This document shows positions 9,511-20,240 of a DNA stretch of 64,000 nt, piece after piece. The stretch spans positions 9,179,388 through 9,243,387 of the forward strand of contig CM034406.1 in NCBI GenBank assembly GCA_019925095.2, in the 5' to 3' direction. The DNA comes from Dendrolimus kikuchii (lineage: Eukaryota; Arthropoda; Insecta; Lepidoptera; Lasiocampidae). The position numbers and the translations under genes are program-made. Position 1 is the first letter of the stretch; the number at the start of each line of letters is the position of its first letter. Below the pieces are notes generated by a model. It saw nothing but the letters and a program-made list of their open reading frames with translations, did not search any database and was not told the DNA's origin.

Positions 9511-11484
9511 AAAAATCCAAAAAAAAAGTGCAAGCGAAAATATTAATAAAACACCTCCTGTTTAAACAAATTTCAGTTGAAAGGATTTTAAAATTCCAGC
9601 ATTTAAACAAATTGAGGCGAGGCCCCTGGAAAAACTTTTTTATGAATTTAAAGGCATATTTCTTTCTATAAATTGTCTTATTTTCAGTTTTTCTATTTCA
9701 CTACACCATTATATTGGTAAGTATTATATCTTTATTGCGAATTGCATAGTAGTAATTTAGATATGCATACCAGTTATTTTTATACCGGCAAAGCTCTAGG
9801 CATATCGAATACCAAGCCCGACGATCGACGTCAGAGGATAAAACGAAGGACGTGTGCAAATAAATCGATTGCTCGGTTTTATTTAATATATACCAGTTTA
9901 AAAAAAGACAAACATTTTAAATAGATACTAAATTAATTCTTGTTGACATTTCATTTTTTAATACAATACACTTCCAATAAATTACACTATTTAATTGTGT
10001 TTAAATATATTAAGAAAAACCTAGTTATTATTATTAAAGTAGAAAATGTTATAAATAAACCATATAAAGACACAATTTACTTAACTTAAATTTTATTAAT
10101 AAATTATCTTGAAAGAAAAAACAGTACCTACCATAGATAATACCTACTGCTATTTAAAGATCAATACTTTCAAAATTATAGGATAGGTACTAATAATACT
10201 ATACAGTATCAGTAAATAGTGCATAAAAATAAAAAACGAACATTTTATACCATAATAACACTGGTTTCTGTAAATATGTAGCAAAAATACAAAATAAACA
10301 ATTGCTTACCAAATGCCGTTTAGCTTGCTTTAGTTTAGATCAATTCACAATTTTGGTAAAAATAAAGCAATGAGTCACATTACAGCCTTGTTGTTTATCC
10401 TCTGGCTTTTGTCATAGCATAGAGTCCGGAGAGAGAGGTATAACATAACCGTAACCGATCCGGTTTAAGAATAAGAATACTTAAAATTTAAAATCCAGTA
10501 CAGATTGTATTTAACAGTACAAACTCAAACTAAACTGGATTAAATATAGTTAATTTTGGGACTGAATTATGACTGGCTACAGAGCCTTTTGTAACAATCT
10601 AAACCTATATTATAGTGTTGTGTATGTTGCCAGGCTCAAAAATAGTAAAGTATTTAGTAGAAATTAAAGAGTGAGGTAGAAAAATAAGCAAGGACCGAAA
10701 ATTTCCGCTTTGTTTTTATTATTAAAAATTACTACTCATTTTCTCATAGCATTATATTTAGTAAATTATTTTAGCCTACGTAAATAATTGAGGTTATATA
10801 TTGGTATTTTATGGCACTTCAACAACCTAAATTCATATCGTAGATTTTCGTTCGCCAACGCTTAGGTATTTGAAACTATTTTGAGCTTACTGCTGGACAC
10901 TTTTTCAATTTCCCGTATACATAACACAAATGTAAGAAATTTTATAAAGTACCTATATGAATATGATTTTGAGACATTTAAGGACTATATATCTATAAAA
11001 GATCTATCTTAGCCCATGTAAATAAATTTCATAATTGTGAATTAAAATATAAATACTTTTTACGATTTTTTATGTATATTCTCAGACTTGCGTTTAAATG
11101 TGATTTCCTTTTAACGATATTCTTTCAGGATATAACCTAATACTGGGGTTAATATATAGTTGTACAGTAAAACAAAATATAATTGTTGTAAATAGAATCG
11201 CATCTTTTATTAGCCTTCGACGCTTTTGGTCATTAGCAAAAATAAGTCTGGCTTAAAAATCTTCCGAGAAAATAACTATAGATTTTACCGGTCGCCAATT
11301 ATCCTATCCACTGCTTTCTTATTGTATCATCCATTGGCTACTCATTATAGGATCGTTCCGATCATTCAGAATAAAGAAATAGGCAAAGTTAAAAAATCAT
11401 AAGAAATGACACAAATATTGTTTGGATGGGAATGTGGGAAATGTAATACATTTTTTTTTAGATTTTTCGTGTTTTTGTTCTCAT
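9511..11484. other. Intergenic, AT-rich
   Basis: About 2 kb of AT-rich DNA. Short ORFs here lack codon bias or motifs, and no terminal repeats or RNA genes were recognised. Confidence 0.5.
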
Positions 11485-12399
11485 TCTGTATTCACGTAAA
11501 AACTACTGGGCCGATTTTGATGCGGTTTTTGTTGATCGATAGCAAATTCTCGGACTAAAAATCTTAAGACTTTTTATTCCGGGAATCCTGGGAATATTTT
11601 CTTATGAGCGGATTAAAGTGACCAAGCTGAAAAATCATATTTTTCTGATTCCGATGCAATTTTTTTACTGATTTATATACAATTTCCTGAAATAGAATCT
11701 TGGGATACTTCTTATCTCAGGAAACTCGCGGCAATTTTTCGGGGAGGTCTTTAATTAAAGTTGTTAAGGTGCATAAAAATTAGCTTATTCCGACGCAATT
11801 TTCGCTAATACGGTAGCATAAATTCTTTTTTAAATGCTGCGATACATTGGGCCCTGGGAATCCTGCGAGAATGTTCCTGGAAGTAGTTTAAAGTACATAT
11901 TAGGCACAAAAATCAGTTGAATTGTATACGACTTCTACCACAACAATAGTTTACTTAATTTTTTTCAATGCTATGGTACATTACCTACGTTTTGGGAATC
12001 TTATTTTTTTTTCTGATAATTGATCACACGGCTAAAAGTAGCATGACAAGTGACCTTGTTACTGTTATTTAGGCATTGCTTGTTACTATATAACAATTTC
12101 CATATCTGACTAATTATTTCCCAGAATTTTGTAACTTCGAAACCACGTGATTTTAGGACTTGCTTGAAGTGAGTTTCTATATTTATTAGACATCTTTATT
12201 AGAACATTTGTAGTTGCGTAGCTATGCCTTTAGGAAAAAAATTACGGCCCCTGGTTTTTACGAGAATTTCCGGAATTTATGTGTGTTCATACTAAAAAAT
12301 CCACTGCCCTGCTGGAAATACCCTTTGATTTTATATATTGGGAAAATAACTAATATTTGTCACCTGTCCAACATGGAAGAAGTCACGGGCAAAGGCTAG
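11485..12399 (+). mobile_element. Helitron-like (Lep1-type) element, second subfamily
   Basis: The body contains AAAACTACTGGGCCGATTTT and repeated 'CCTGGGAATCCTGCGAG' style segments, and ends GTCACGGGCAAAGGCTAG followed by T. It is collinear in part with 19776-20145, which ends GTCGCGGGCATATCCTAG and T. A CTAG end with insertion before T fits Helitrons. The 5' terminus is not clear. No helicase ORF is present, so it is non-autonomous. Confidence 0.6.
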
Positions 12400-12774
12400 T
12401 ACACACACACACTGAACGAACTTGGTCGCTATATTTTTCGATGTTAATGGACTCAGAGCCACTATCTAGTTAGTGCATAATCAAAGCGTACACATACTTA
12501 ATTATGGCGATGACGATGGTATACTTATTTGTATTTTATTTTCGGCGCCTACGTTCTTTTAAATTGATTAAATCAAACAATGCTATTTTAATACTAAATA
12601 CTTTTAATAGATATTAGTAAGTCTTTTTAATTACATATTTTTAATATAATATAGTAGGTAATAAAATGCAATGGATCTGGAATTGGAACAGTTATAATAT
12701 AGCTACTTATAATAGACAACACTTCATTATACACCAACACAAAAATGAACTTAAAGACTAAAAATTATATGTAA
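12400..12774. other. Intergenic with a short (AC)n run
   Basis: A small ACACACAC run follows the Helitron end at 12399. The rest is AT-rich with no feature recognised. Confidence 0.5.
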
Positions 12775-12904
12775 CTAGTGTTTACCCTCTGTTCAAACTC
12801 TGATCCGTGCCTCTTATTTAAACAGCAGGTGTTAATAGAGGTTACATTGTATTAAATTTTTATGTTAGTGCTATTTGCCACTGAAGATTCACTTCATTTT
12901 AATA

Positions 12905-14146
12905 GATTGAGGAAAAAGTCTTTTCGCATATAGTATGTATGACCTTGTAATAAGATCTCTTTGGCTATACCATTTGTATCTGGCTGGTTTTGGTATCATT
13001 AAAAAGTTTTAATTTTAAAGACAATTCCAAATTAAAATTAGGTAAATGTGTGATTTACATTTGTTTTTCTTATTGTTAAAATGAGTGAATCTAATGAAGA
13101 AATTCGATACATTTTAAAATTTTACTAGAAAAGAGGTAAAAATGCAACACAAGCCGCGAAAAAAATTTGTGATGTTTATCCTAATGCAGTATCTGTGAGA
13201 GTAGCGCAAATTTGGTTTAAGCGTTTTCAATCCGGAAATTTTGATATCAAAGATGCACGTCGCTCTGGTCGCCCTGATACGGACAAAATTGATGCCATTT
13301 TTGAAAAATTGGAGCAAGATCGGCATATTAGTAGTTACGATGTAGCTGGAGAACTGGGAATTGACCACAAAACGGTTTTGGCGCATTTGAAAAAAGCTGG
13401 GTACACAAAAAAGCTCGATATTTGAGTGCCTCATGAGCTCACTGAAAGAAACCTAATGAACCGTGTACTCATTTGTGATTCTTTGTTACGACGTAAAGAA
13501 ACCGAACCGTTTTTGAAGAAGTCAGCTTCTACTTCTAACTGGTGATGAAAAGTGAAGTACGTGCTAAAAAGATCGTGGTCAAAGGCCGGTCAGGCTTCAC
13601 AGACTGTGGCGAAACCCGGGTTAACTCGCAACAAGGTGATGCTGTGTGTATGGTGGGATTGGAAGGGCATTATTCATTATGAGCTATACCGCCAGGCAGG
13701 ACCATAGTAACATTAAAGCAAAAAGTTGAGAGAAAGCGGCCGGAATTAATCAACAGAAGGGGTGTGGCTTTTCACCATGATAACGCTAGACCTCGCACAT
13801 CTTTAGCCACTCAGCAAAAATTACGAGAGTTTGGCTGGGAGTTGTTAATGCATCCGCCGTATAGTCCTGACCTTGTACCTTCAGATTTTCACCTGTTTCG
13901 GTCTCTGCAGAATTCCTTAGGCAGTGTCAGGTTAATATCACGAGAGGACTGCCAAAACCACTTGTCGCAGTTTTTGATCAGAAGCCCCAAAATTTTTATA
14001 GCAATGGGATCACGTCCCAACCTACAAGATGGCAAGAAGTTATCCAACAAAATGGCACCTACATACTTTAGTCAAATGTACCTAAATAAACTTTATAAAA
14101 AAACTTGATTTTTTATATAAAATGCGAAGAAGCTTTTTCCCCAACC
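12905..14146 (+). mobile_element. Mariner element, copy 2, degenerate
   Basis: The 1242 bp element has ends GATTGAGGAAAAAGTCTTTT (left) and AAGCTTTTTCCCCAACC (right), with TA on both sides (12903-12904 and 14147-14148). It is the same family as copy 1 but has small deletions, so it is older or less constrained. Confidence 0.9.
13081..14071 (+). pseudogene. Mariner transposase, dead copy
   Basis: The start ATG at 13081 matches that of copy 1. Damage seen: a stop in TTTTACTAG near 13126, a TGA where copy 1 has Trp (KKLDI then stop, about 13423), a scrambled stretch near 13520-13560 in which the first catalytic region is lost, and another deletion near 13690-13710. The C-terminal half is still readable (HPPYSPDLVPSDFHLF). 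It cannot encode a working transposase. Confidence 0.88.
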
Positions 14147-14395
14147 TAATATATCGCAAACTATCCCATGTACCGGGATGAAAAGTATGTATATTTTCGG
14201 TATTATCTACGTTCAAACAAAATAACAGCAAAACCGATCCAGTACTCCTAGTACTTTTTCCGTGAAGGCTTAACAGGCAGACCGATCAAGTTACTATCAC
14301 ATTTTTTATAGGTGATAAATTTTTATATCTATAAACTTGAGAAATGATTGGTCTCCCATACAAACTTTCATCCTCATTACTCATTACAGTTAATT

Positions 14396-14934
14396 TCGTA
14401 TTTAATTTATTCATAAGGATTATGTACAAAGGGCGATCTTATCGCTAAAAAGCGATATCTTTCAAACAACCCCAGGAATGAATTGAAATGATAATGGAGA
14501 TGGTGGTATACGTAACATATAATAATAATAGTATTTTTTTTATAAAAAAGTGTCTGTACTGTAAAAAAATGAAATTTTTGTCAAAAAATAAATATTTGAA
14601 TAATAATAATAAAATCGTTTTAGGAGTAAAACATAATTGACATATTTTAAATACTTTGGTTCACAAACTAGGTCGACCTGCATCTTGGGATCTGGGTCCT
14701 CCTTCCTAATTGGTGCAATACCGTTCGTGAAATCATTGTATCAGTTACATTAGTTAATTAAAACTATGTGTGCGTGCACGCAAGCGCGCGCGCGCGCTCA
14801 TGTGTGTTTACGTGTGATTATTTTATATAAAGAGGTAAGTGTCAATGTAATATATGAGATTATAGGATGTACATATGTTATATGTTTATTTTTAACAATT
14901 ATAATATGTGACTTTTATATGGTCGGAGGGCCTT
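14396..14934. other. Intergenic with a purine-pyrimidine alternating stretch
   Basis: AT-rich sequence containing, at about 14769-14812, a GTGTGCGTGCACGC / GCGCGCGCGCGC / TGTGTG run able to adopt Z-DNA. Otherwise nothing was recognised. Confidence 0.5.
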
Positions 14935-15075
14935 CTTAAGCGCAGTGGTGCCAAGGATGGGGTACCACTTTCGGGGTGGCAGCACATTGTGCTGGCGCTC
15001 CTAGCCCTAGTTAGTTGGGCTGCTGTCTCGCCCCGAGAAGGGTTAACGTCAGGTAGGCGGCCGGTTGTAAAACAA
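14935..15075 (+). repeat. GC-rich retroelement-like fragment
   Basis: A GC-rich island (GGGGTACCACTTTCGGGGTG, TTAGTTGGGCTGCTGTCTCG, GTCAGGTAGGCGGCCGGTTG) in AT-rich surroundings. Its composition and its ending GTAAAACAAAGCCAAA resemble untranslated 3' ends of lepidopteran retrotransposons, but no ORF is present and the family is not identified. Confidence 0.35.
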
Positions 15076-15398
15076 AGCCAAATCTAAATAAAAAATATAT
15101 GAACTTCTCAATCGATGACCTACATAAAAAGTATACAACCATAGATAAATACAGTACATATAAAATTACAACTCAACATAAGCTGGACTGAATCTCAGCA
15201 TAATTATACACAATTGAGTTGATTAATTAAAAGTGTGCAATTAATAAAGTCTGTGCCTATATGTGGCAGAGCTGTTTAAATTACAACTTAGTTTCATTTA
15301 GATAGTTAAATTTCGATTTATAAGTGACTAATTATTATATTCCAGGGGTCCAATTCTGCTATTACGATCTCGTCAAAATCGCCGAACACTCATCTAAC
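15076..15398. other. Intergenic, AT-rich
   Basis: No gene or repeat was recognised in this stretch between the GC-rich fragment and the foldback MITE. Confidence 0.5.
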
Positions 15399-15540
15399 GG
15401 CCGTTTCCTATATCTTACCGACCATTTACTTACCTTACTATCCGTTAAATTTTGACATAAGTTCCATATTGACACAAGTAATGTCAAAATTCAACCTATG
15501 GTAAGCCAAGCGAACGAATGATAAGGTATAGGAACCGGCC
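15399..15540. mobile_element. Short foldback MITE, copy 2
   Basis: This 142 bp unit begins GGCCGTTTCCTATATCTTAC and ends GGTATAGGAACCGGCC, with internal GACATAAGTTCC and GTAATGTCAAAATTCAACC, matching copy 1 at 892-1029. It lies about 360 bp beyond the stop codon of gene 2. Confidence 0.8.
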
Positions 15541-15876
15541 ATCAATTGTAGGCTTGCCTGATTTCGTTAGTCTGTAAATTCATGGCGTGGAACGCCATTG
15601 TATAAAATGAAAACTCTTGAAAAATATTTAAATTTTTTTGGTAGCTTTTTAATATTCATTTTAACTAAAGCCATTTGTGCTAATGGTAATACCATTTTTT
15701 TTCTACTATTATTCTACCGCGACGATATCGCAAAGATATTGTGGGTTTGTAGAATACAAACTTTTTACATTATTGCGATCGCAACGGAATCTTGCTTTGT
15801 ATATTTTCGCAACGCCAACATATTGAGATTGCAAAATTGGACCACTGACCTGTAGAAGTCAATACTTATATAAGCT

Positions 15877-15882
15877 TTTATT
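15877..15882 (-). terminator. Poly(A) signal AATAAA of gene 2
   Basis: On the minus strand AATAAA occurs about 16 nt past the TAG stop at 15898-15900, in GAACAATAAAAGC. It fits a very short 3' UTR. No counterpart is seen behind gene 1. Confidence 0.55.
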
Positions 15883-15897
15883 GTTCTATATTCTCTT

Positions 15898-18800
15898 CTA
15901 ATTCCTGCAAGTTAATTGATGAAAATATTTTTCATGGAAATGCATTTTTACGATAGATGATGGATGAGCGAGTATTATGCTTTGTATTTCTTCAAATTTC
16001 GCTCTTTGATTGCCATCGCGCAAGGTTTTTGGACATAAGTATATTGCTAATAAATAACTGTGTATACAATTATTTGATTCAAGCATAATGTATTTTACAA
16101 CATCCATTAAATCGAAATCAGAAAGATAGAACATAGTAGAAAATAGATCTGCCAAAATATCTTTATACAAAATAAATACTGTTGAATCATACTTTTCGAT
16201 ATCTTCTTTTAAATATTTTGTCCATTCTATGACAAAAATAGGTATACAACGTACAAAATAGTCGTTCCAAATTTTTGTATTGTACCCGTACGTTCGGTGG
16301 CGAGTCATCTTTTTACTATGTGTTTTTTCGGTCTTTTCTGTTATTTTATTTATGGAATTCTCATTTAACGCCTTCATAATGGCAGCCACCAATTTCCACA
16401 ACGTAATCATGCGATAATTTATTTCTACAGATACTTCAGGAGCAGTACTTATTGCTAAAGATATGTGGGAAAATAATTTGTCTGGAATTATTACATCGTC
16501 TACAGCTATTGTGTTCCAAACGCGTTCTAATAATACTGAAAACAGTTTATCGAAATTAAGTTTTACAATTTTTTTACCATCATATTCATCATTCCACGAC
16601 TTTAAATGTTGTTTTAGTATGGGATACAAAACATTGTCGAATCTTTTTTGCTGTGTTTCTACATCTTTGCAGCATAGCAAGTAAGAAGCTATTATATCAC
16701 ACACATTGCAATCCTGAAGATGAAAAGTATCGCATGTCCCTTTCAGAAGTTCGTTTTCGATGAATTGTGGGTTTAAAAACTCCATTAGTTCAGCTGAACT
16801 ATTTATTATCAATTTTAAAAAACCCTCACAGTTCTTTTTTGCGGGCAGTGATCTTAAAAAGAAATAACTCTTTTCATAAAATTTACCCTTGGCAAACGAG
16901 GGAACATTGTTAACTTGGCTTAATTGTTTGTAAATTATTTTGTCATCGTCGTGAGTTAAGTTGTCTACGAATGTACAGAGTAATTCAAGAATTTTTTGGC
17001 CAATCACTATGTTTTTTTCTTTACGTAACATTACAAAGGTTGTTGTAAAGAGGGTTGTACGTATTGATAAGTTATTTGTATTTCTCCAAATATTCATAAA
17101 CAATGTAGTAAGCTCATCTGAATTAATTTTTAATAATGCTAACCGGATTCCAAACTTCTGCAGCGAAACAGGACCGTGGATAAGCTTCATGATATCTTTT
17201 TTACTTTGAGCACGATTTAAATTATAAATTGTGGACACCAGGGAAGATACTGTGTATTGCACGTAATCTCCCTTCGCATAAAGCAAAATGTCATCTATGG
17301 CAAGTGGTGGTCTAGCCAAATGCAAATTCTTAGCGATATGTTTACGAATACTCAGCAGCAACAAATTGTCTTCATCCCACTTAATTTTAGTGTCATCAGG
17401 GGCAAATCTCTTTATGATCGGTAGTATTTTTTCAGTTTCCAATAATGCCATAAGGCCTTTGACCACAGAACTAAGGTTTGTTTTAGGATCATGATGAAAT
17501 TGTTTTAGATAACCTTCTGTCCACTCAACAGCGATCGTATGTGGCCAATAAATCCGCAATTTATTTAGGACCCTACGCGTTGTCAAAGTATCGTCACAAC
17601 GTAACTCGTCCACTCTCAATTGATGACGTTTCAGGAGGTCTGGATCATGTTTTAAGGCATTTACGCACACTTCATCAGATGGATATAAGATTATTGATTC
17701 TTCAAACATGCTACGTTTCCAAGATTTGTTACAATTATAAAATACAGCCAAATCATTATCATTCCATCTATTTTTATCCTTTATTACGAGGAGTTCCTTT
17801 AATTTATTGAGTACCTTTGGATATTCCTTTAATTCCTTATCCCAATCGTTTAGTAACGAAAATAAATTTTCTAACAACGCCAGAGTAGCTTTAAAATCGG
17901 ATTCATATAGTGTTTTCTGATTTTCTAACTTTTTTGTTAAATATCCACACAAATACTCAAAAACGATATCCTTCTCAAAACTGTTCAAGTTATGTTGGTG
18001 TAATTTGAGGGTATTGAATTTAAACTTGCGTTCAATAATTTTAGGATTCTCTATTTTGTGAATTGAATTGTATATTATGATGTGTTCAATATATTTCTGT
18101 ACGTACCTAGTCGATTCTCCATAAACTTCCATGCTAAAAAACAATTGATTCAAAACTTTCCATGTTTCTTCATTATATCTATGAGCTTTTGTTTTCTTTA
18201 ATAAAGTATCGATAAATTGAGCTTTAAAGTTAAAAGGTTCATTTATATGTTTTTCTTTATAGTATTGTAATAACATTTTAATATTTCCTGGATCAGCTTT
18301 TGCGCAGCCAATTAAGACTGTTAAAATTTTATTTCTGTCTCCAGGAGAGGATTCGGCTTTAATAAGTTTTGTTAAATCGTAAAATGCTACTTTAAAAGGT
18401 GCAAATAAATACCATTGATAAGTATCTGTGTCAGAGTAGCTATCTTTTATTTCTTTTGGCCAAAAGACGTTTAAATTGTGTTCATTATTGCTGTCTGTAT
18501 TATCGTTTTTGTCAATGAATACTGCTTTAATAGACTGAAATTTATTTTCATTTGGCATATGCCTAACAAAATATTTTAAATGATGGTATGTTATAGAATA
18601 TTGTGATATTTTTACGTAATTTGTGAGAAAATGAGGAACGTCTTCTGATTTAATATATTTAGCTAATGTCGGCCAATGTATTTGATTGGAAAAAAATTCA
18701 AAGTCTTTCAATATTATGTGTGGACTTCTTTTCATTATTAATTTAGTATTTTTAGCTGTAAAACGCGGACGGGAAAAGTTACTTTGAGACTTTACAATGT

Positions 18801-19431
18801 TTAAATATTTTTCTGTATCGAAATTAAGTAAAAATTTGCTATTTTGCATGACTCTCCATGTATCATCATTTTCTTTTATATATGTTTCAAAGATAGTAAA
18901 CGAGCGTCTAAATAATCGTTCAAGTATATATTTAGGTATTTCATTTCCCGATTCTTCCACAACGTTTGTTACAAATGGCAAGGAACAATGTTGCAGCCAT
19001 TTAAAAGCAGTTTCTTCATCCCTCTCTTTTATATATCTATAAAATTCTTCAACTCTTGTTTCGTCTTTCAATGTGAGCCTTATTCTCAGCATAAGTTTAT
19101 TAAATGCCTGTTTCGTCATGAATGGCAATAGTTCATTGTACACATATTCTGGGTTAATGATATGCGCATAACTTTCATCTTTAATAAGCCACACACATCT
19201 CTTGATCGCATGAGACCAGTATAAGGAATCCGTGGACTGAAACGCCTTGAGTATAGCTTCGACATTTTTATTGCAGTTAGCTAGATCAATATCCAATAAA
19301 TTTTTAATATCTCCTGTATAATCTACTGTAATGTTTTCTGAAGAACCGTTGGTGAGAGCTTCCTTGAGAAGTTTGTTGTAATATCGATGTTTATCGCCAA
19401 GTGTCTTTCCTTCTAGCTCTAATGTCGCCAT
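15898..19431 (-). CDS. Uncharacterised 1177-aa helical protein, paralog 2
   Basis: The frame runs from ATG 19429-19431 (A at -3, G at +4) to TAG 15898-15900. The same frame extends 7 codons upstream to a TTG, which I reject as a start because the paralog aligns from this Met. It shares with the gene at 3160-6690 the blocks LEG.TLG.KHR.YNKL (residues 5-20), ALKHDP (about 590), RIYWP (about 627), YAKGDY (about 717), SLQK.GIR (about 755) and ILAHPS (about 1150). No signal peptide, membrane helix, zinc finger or catalytic motif is seen. It appears soluble and helix-rich. One lysine-rich patch, TEKTEKTHSKKMTRHRTYGY near residue 1034, is absent from the paralog. It lies 9.2 kb upstream of paralog 1 in the same direction, so the pair probably arose by tandem duplication. 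Function unknown. Confidence 0.9.
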   Translation of the reverse strand: MATLELEGKTLGDKHRYYNKLLKEALTNGSSENITVDYTGDIKNLLDIDLANCNKNVEAILKAFQSTDSLYWSHAIKRCVWLIKDESYAHIINPEYVYNELLPFMTKQAFNKLMLRIRLTLKDETRVEEFYRYIKERDEETAFKWLQHCSLPFVTNVVEESGNEIPKYILERLFRRSFTIFETYIKENDDTWRVMQNSKFLLNFDTEKYLNIVKSQSNFSRPRFTAKNTKLIMKRSPHIILKDFEFFSNQIHWPTLAKYIKSEDVPHFLTNYVKISQYSITYHHLKYFVRHMPNENKFQSIKAVFIDKNDNTDSNNEHNLNVFWPKEIKDSYSDTDTYQWYLFAPFKVAFYDLTKLIKAESSPGDRNKILTVLIGCAKADPGNIKMLLQYYKEKHINEPFNFKAQFIDTLLKKTKAHRYNEETWKVLNQLFFSMEVYGESTRYVQKYIEHIIIYNSIHKIENPKIIERKFKFNTLKLHQHNLNSFEKDIVFEYLCGYLTKKLENQKTLYESDFKATLALLENLFSLLNDWDKELKEYPKVLNKLKELLVIKDKNRWNDNDLAVFYNCNKSWKRSMFEESIILYPSDEVCVNALKHDPDLLKRHQLRVDELRCDDTLTTRRVLNKLRIYWPHTIAVEWTEGYLKQFHHDPKTNLSSVVKGLMALLETEKILPIIKRFAPDDTKIKWDEDNLLLLSIRKHIAKNLHLARPPLAIDDILLYAKGDYVQYTVSSLVSTIYNLNRAQSKKDIMKLIHGPVSLQKFGIRLALLKINSDELTTLFMNIWRNTNNLSIRTTLFTTTFVMLRKEKNIVIGQKILELLCTFVDNLTHDDDKIIYKQLSQVNNVPSFAKGKFYEKSYFFLRSLPAKKNCEGFLKLIINSSAELMEFLNPQFIENELLKGTCDTFHLQDCNVCDIIASYLLCCKDVETQQKRFDNVLYPILKQHLKSWNDEYDGKKIVKLNFDKLFSVLLERVWNTIAVDDVIIPDKLFSHISLAISTAPEVSVEINYRMITLWKLVAAIMKALNENSINKITEKTEKTHSKKMTRHRTYGYNTKIWNDYFVRCIPIFVIEWTKYLKEDIEKYDSTVFILYKDILADLFSTMFYLSDFDLMDVVKYIMLESNNCIHSYLLAIYLCPKTLRDGNQRAKFEEIQSIILAHPSSIVKMHFHEKYFHQLTCRN

Positions 19432-19439
19432 TTTAATTT

Positions 19440-19441
19440 CT
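19440..19441 (-). other. Candidate splice acceptor just before the gene 2 start codon
   Basis: Minus strand TTTGCTTTTTGCAG ends 8 nt before the ATG, the same distance as in gene 1. If used, the coding region lies in a single exon behind a 5'-UTR intron. Confidence 0.4.
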
Positions 19442-19475
19442 GCAAAAAGCAAATTATCGGATTACATCGCATTTT

Positions 19476-19483
19476 TATTTATA
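19476..19483 (-). promoter_or_regulatory. Candidate TATA box for gene 2
   Basis: TATAAATA on the minus strand starts 52 nt before the ATG. No good initiator is found 30 nt downstream, so support is weak. It matters mainly as the alternative to the 5'-UTR intron model. Confidence 0.25.
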
Positions 19484-19775
19484 AATGTTTGGCAAAAACC
19501 AGAATTATTCTGACAGGGATAATCGCCGGTCAGTATCACGCCACGTTTACATCAAATTTATCCAGGGGCCTCTACGTGTTGGCTTTTCGGTGGCCCCACG
19601 CAAGCCCTCCAAAAGTCCGGGCCATTTTTATTTGAAATTGTCAAAGAAAAAAATATTAAAAATGAAAAAAATAGAATTTTATTATTATTAATAATAAGGA
19701 AACTTAAATCTATAATATATTCTAAAAATGCCGTTGTGTACATTGAAGCTATTAAAAAAAACCAACTGGAATACC

Positions 19776-20145
19776 CTATATAAACGATGGAGAACGATGC
19801 ATTTTTTTTAAATTTCTTGTCTGTTTCACGATTTGTCTGTTTGTCCGGGATTTATATAAAAACTACATGGCCGATTTCGATGCAGTTTTCGCTGATCAAC
19901 AGGAAATTCTTAGACTTAAAATCTTTGCTACTTTTTATCCTGGGAAGCTCGCGAAAATTTTTCTGGGCATGATTATTTCCGGGAGCGGTTTGTAGTTGTT
20001 CGCGTGCATAAAAGTTAGCTTATTCCAACACAGTTTTCACTAAAACGATAGCTTATATTCTATTCTAATGCTGCAGTACTTTGTGTCCTAGGAATCGCGC
20101 GGGAATTTCAAGTCAAGTGTGGACGAAGTCGCGGGCATATCCTAG
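19776..20145 (+). mobile_element. Helitron-like (Lep1-type) element
   Basis: It starts near CCCTATATAAACGATGGAG, contains AAAACTACATGGCCGATTTC, and ends GTGGACGAAGTCGCGGGC..CCTAG followed by T. It is collinear with parts of 11485-12399. No ORF; non-autonomous. It lies about 350 bp upstream of gene 2, within the likely promoter or first-intron region. Confidence 0.65.
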
Positions 20146-20240
20146 TTTTAAATAAATATCCGTACCATAATAGAAACCTTCAAAAAATATTACGAATTAC
20201 TTTTAAGTAATTTTACAGTAATGTACAACGTTAACGTTTA

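Larger units (their letters stand above)
12775..14395 (-). mobile_element. Helitron-like 3' region carrying a nested mariner
   Basis: On the minus strand the 3' terminus is GGGTAAACACTAG at 12775, followed by T. The Helitron sequence runs 12775-12904, is interrupted by mariner copy 2 (12905-14146), and resumes at 14147 (ATATCGCAAACTATCCC) to about 14395 (CTTGAGAAATGATTGGTC). The uninterrupted equivalent near 7580-7610 (TTCATTTTATATCGCATACT) serves as an empty site. The minisatellite and 5' half are missing. Confidence 0.7.

Noticed and set aside
15898..19452. TTG start 7 codons upstream for gene 2
   Set aside because: The ATG at 19431 has a better context and aligns with the paralog's start; the extension overlaps the putative splice acceptor.
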